Assembly: GCF_022869865.1 (NCBI RefSeq)
Contig: NZ_CP094984.1
Span: 3,224,001 to 3,288,000 of the forward strand
DNA length: 64,000 nt
Direction: 5' to 3'
From: Arthrobacter zhangbolii
GTDB taxonomy: Bacteria; Actinomycetota; Actinomycetes; Actinomycetales; Micrococcaceae
This document shows, piece by piece, positions 62,490 through 64,000 of this stretch (positions within the stretch are counted from its first letter, which is position 1; each line of letters opens with the position of its first letter). Under the pieces are notes generated by a model, which saw only the letters and a program-made list of their open reading frames with translations, was not told the DNA's origin and made no database searches. The position numbers and the translations under genes are program-made.

Positions 62490-62555
62490 ATCTACGGCCG
62501 GTTTGCAGGTTTTCGTCCGGTTTAAACCGGGCGAAAAAGCTTAAAACGGACGTAG
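62490..62555. repeat. Large two-arm palindrome between convergent genes
   Basis: Two adjoining 33-base arms pair at 25 of 33 positions with no spacer. The core (62510-62537) is TTTTCG-N-CCGGTTTAAACCGG-N-CGAAAA and the ends are TCTACG/CGTAGA. It lies between the lipoprotein and VOC genes and could end both transcripts. It could also be a small repeat element. Confidence 0.75.
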
Positions 62556-62583
62556 AAGTTCGAAGTGGGCCAAGACTCGCCGG

Positions 62584-62958
62584 TTAGCCCTGGCAGAGGC
62601 AGAACGGGTGCCCGGCCGGATCCAGGAAGACCCGGAAGCTTTTCCCCGGCTGATACGCGTGCTTGGTGGCGCCGAGGAGCAGCACGGCGGCTTCTCCCTC
62701 ATCCAGGTCATCAACGTCCACGTCAATGTGCATCTGCTGCGGAATGTCCTGTTCGGGCCAAACCGGCGGGGTGTAGTTCTCCACCTGCTGGAAGCAGTAG
62801 CGCTGGCCGGTGGCGTCGTCGGCGATGTCCGTCCAGTCGCCGTCCGGGCCATCCTCGTGCAGGTTCACCTTCCAGTCGAGCAGGGCACCGTAGAAGGTGG
62901 CGAGGGCAACCGCGTCGGGGCAGTCAAGGACAGTGGTGGGGTTGCGTGCAATAGCCAT
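62584..62958 (-). CDS. VOC (glyoxalase-fold) protein
   Basis: A 124-aa protein of the actinobacterial VOC type (TTVLDCPDAVALATFYGALL, WKVNLHEDGPDGDW, QQMHIDVDVDDLDEGEAAV, VFLDPAGHPFCLC). Members bind small hydrophobic ligands or metal; no specific reaction can be named. Single gene. Confidence 0.9.
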   Translation of the reverse strand: MAIARNPTTVLDCPDAVALATFYGALLDWKVNLHEDGPDGDWTDIADDATGQRYCFQQVENYTPPVWPEQDIPQQMHIDVDVDDLDEGEAAVLLLGATKHAYQPGKSFRVFLDPAGHPFCLCQG

Positions 62959-63044
62959 GGCCGGAAGCCTAGGGCCCTTTGCTGCGTTCGGCTAGACCCA
63001 ATGCCCGGAGCTGCCCCGCCATGCTTCCGCTCCATCCAAACGGA

Positions 63045-63088
63045 AACGGCAGGTGCCGCTCCCCGTTCGGGAAGCGGCACCTGCCGTT
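63045..63088. terminator. Strong hairpin terminator of the MMPL gene
   Basis: A 16-bp perfect stem (63045-63060 with 63073-63088) with a 12-base loop, about 18 bases past the stop of the minus-strand MMPL gene. A short TTTCC follows on that strand. Confidence 0.85.
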
Positions 63089-63105
63089 GTGGCTATCCGG
63101 TCAGA

Positions 63106-64000
63106 CTAGCTGCGCACGGGGGTTTCGACGCCGTCCGACGCCGGCTGCTCCTCGGCGTGCGGGTGGGCACGTTCCAGGGAAGCCCCCTCAACGTCGACGT
63201 CCGGCAGGATCTTATCCAGCCACTTCGGCAGCCACCAGGCCTTGTCGCCGGCAAGGTGCATCAGCGCCGGGATCAGCAGCATCCGCACCACAAACGCGTC
63301 CACCAGCACACCGAAGGCCAGGGCGAAACCAATGGGCCGGATCATGGTGCTGTGCGAGAAGATGAAGCCGCCGAACACGGAGACCATGATGATCGCGGCC
63401 GCCGTGACCACTGAACGGCCGGCGCGGAAGCCCTGCATTACGGCCACCCGGGCCGGGGAACCGTGAACGAAGGCTTCGCGCATGCCCGAGCCCAGGAAGA
63501 GCATGTAGTCCATGGCCAGGCCGAACAGGATGCCCACCAGGATGGTCGGCAGGAAGTTCAGTACCGGGCCCGGCGTCTCCACGCCGAACACGCCGGCCAG
63601 CCAGCCCCACTGGTAGATGGCCACCACGCCGCCGATGGCCGCGAAGTAGGACAGGATGAAGCCCAGCGTCGCGATCACCGGAACAAAGATGGACCGGAAG
63701 ACCAGGATCAGGATCAGCAGGGACAGTCCCACCACTACGCCCAGGTAGATCGGCAGCGCTTCGGAGAGCTTCTCGGAGATGTCGATGTTGCCGCTGGCGG
63801 TTCCGGCCACGCCCAGCTTCACGTCACCGTTTTCGGTCTCGAGCGGAGACAGGTCCCGCAGGGTGTGCACCAGTTCCTGGGTGGATTCGCTGGTGGGACC
63901 CTCCTCCGGGATGACCTGGAAGGCAGTGACGGTGCGGTCTTCGGAGGAGCCGATGGGAGCCACGGCCGCCACGTTGTCCTGGTCGAAGAGAGTACGGGCA
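63106..64000 (-). CDS. MMPL/RND-family transporter (C-terminal part, cut by window edge)
   Basis: The last 298 or so residues of an MMPL protein. The end of the second external domain is followed by helices 7-12: YLGVVVGLSLLILILVFRSI, FLPTILVGILFGLAMDYMLF with the proton-relay Asp-Tyr pair, and IGFALAFGVLVDAFVVRMLL. A charged tail ends the protein. Actinobacterial MMPL proteins export lipids or drugs. The frame runs through 64000, so start and first half are outside the window. Confidence 0.92.
   Translation of the reverse strand, partial: ARTLFDQDNVAAVAPIGSSEDRTVTAFQVIPEEGPTSESTQELVHTLRDLSPLETENGDVKLGVAGTASGNIDISEKLSEALPIYLGVVVGLSLLILILVFRSIFVPVIATLGFILSYFAAIGGVVAIYQWGWLAGVFGVETPGPVLNFLPTILVGILFGLAMDYMLFLGSGMREAFVHGSPARVAVMQGFRAGRSVVTAAAIIMVSVFGGFIFSHSTMIRPIGFALAFGVLVDAFVVRMLLIPALMHLAGDKAWWLPKWLDKILPDVDVEGASLERAHPHAEEQPASDGVETPVRS

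Overview
The window is high-GC actinobacterial chromosome. The Mn/Fe ring-cleavage dioxygenase close to the Arthrobacter enzyme, the mycothiol-type maleylpyruvate isomerase fold, a LAYTG sortase signal, an EspR-like regulator and frequent GTG/TTG starts point to Micrococcaceae, most likely Arthrobacter or a close relative. This is inferred from gene content; no 16S gene is present. I see no rRNA, tRNA, CRISPR array, integrase or intact insertion sequence.

Region 1 (1-6200, minus strand) is a homoprotocatechuate (3,4-dihydroxyphenylacetate) meta-cleavage operon. Transcription order is FAH-RraA fusion, GntR regulator, hpaE, hpaD, hpaH, hpaI (cut by the left edge). A 26-bp palindrome sits between the promoter area and the first ribosome binding site and is the probable GntR operator.

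Region 2 (6200-20000) is mosaic. It holds a low-GC OLD-family ATPase/TOPRIM nuclease, an old yellow enzyme, an unknown coiled-coil/membrane gene pair, a small AAA ATPase and an exported bactofilin-like protein. Two paralogous stand-alone proteins (13781-14773 and 18917-19906) resemble the C-terminal (SpaB_C, thiopeptide-type) domain of lantibiotic dehydratases, with no dehydratase or precursor in sight. Between and beside them are gene remnants: the 3' tails of an alcohol dehydrogenase and of an old yellow enzyme joined head to head, and the broken C-terminus of an M20 peptidase. A MOSC protein, an alcohol dehydrogenase, a methyltransferase and an F420-reductase-like dehydrogenase also lie here.

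Region 3 (20000-32540) contains a double carboxymuconolactone-decarboxylase-type protein, an aldo-keto reductase, a Rv2629/Balon-like protein, and a guanidinium exporter (sugE/gdx) behind a guanidine-III riboswitch. These are followed by an HTH-DUF3887 protein, an LssY_C protein, an AraC/SDR divergent pair and an ASCH protein. A compact plus-strand unit then encodes a HExxH (ImmA-like) metallopeptidase, a MAB_1171c-type membrane protein, a membrane-anchored alpha/beta hydrolase and an EspR-like regulator.

Region 4 (32540-51400) carries a MobA-type aromatic hydroxylase, minisatellite DNA, a YnfA protein, a UvrA-like ATPase and hydrolases. A cupin-AKR operon ends in a tiny serine-triplet repeat protein. 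A sortase substrate, a MerR regulator, a two-component system and several small metabolic or acetyltransferase genes complete it.

Region 5 (51400-54860) is a reactive-sulfur (cst-like) locus: a CstB-like persulfide dioxygenase, a CstR-type repressor, a rhodanese membrane protein and a TauE/SafE exporter, with four matching operator palindromes.

Region 6 (54900-64000) has a DUF2254 membrane protein, a DHA2 efflux pump with its MarR regulator and tandem operators, a second MarR divergent from an ABC exporter, a lipoprotein, a VOC protein and the C-terminal half of an MMPL transporter running off the right edge. Strong hairpin terminators, several sharing an ACGACG/CGTCGT clamp, separate many of these units.
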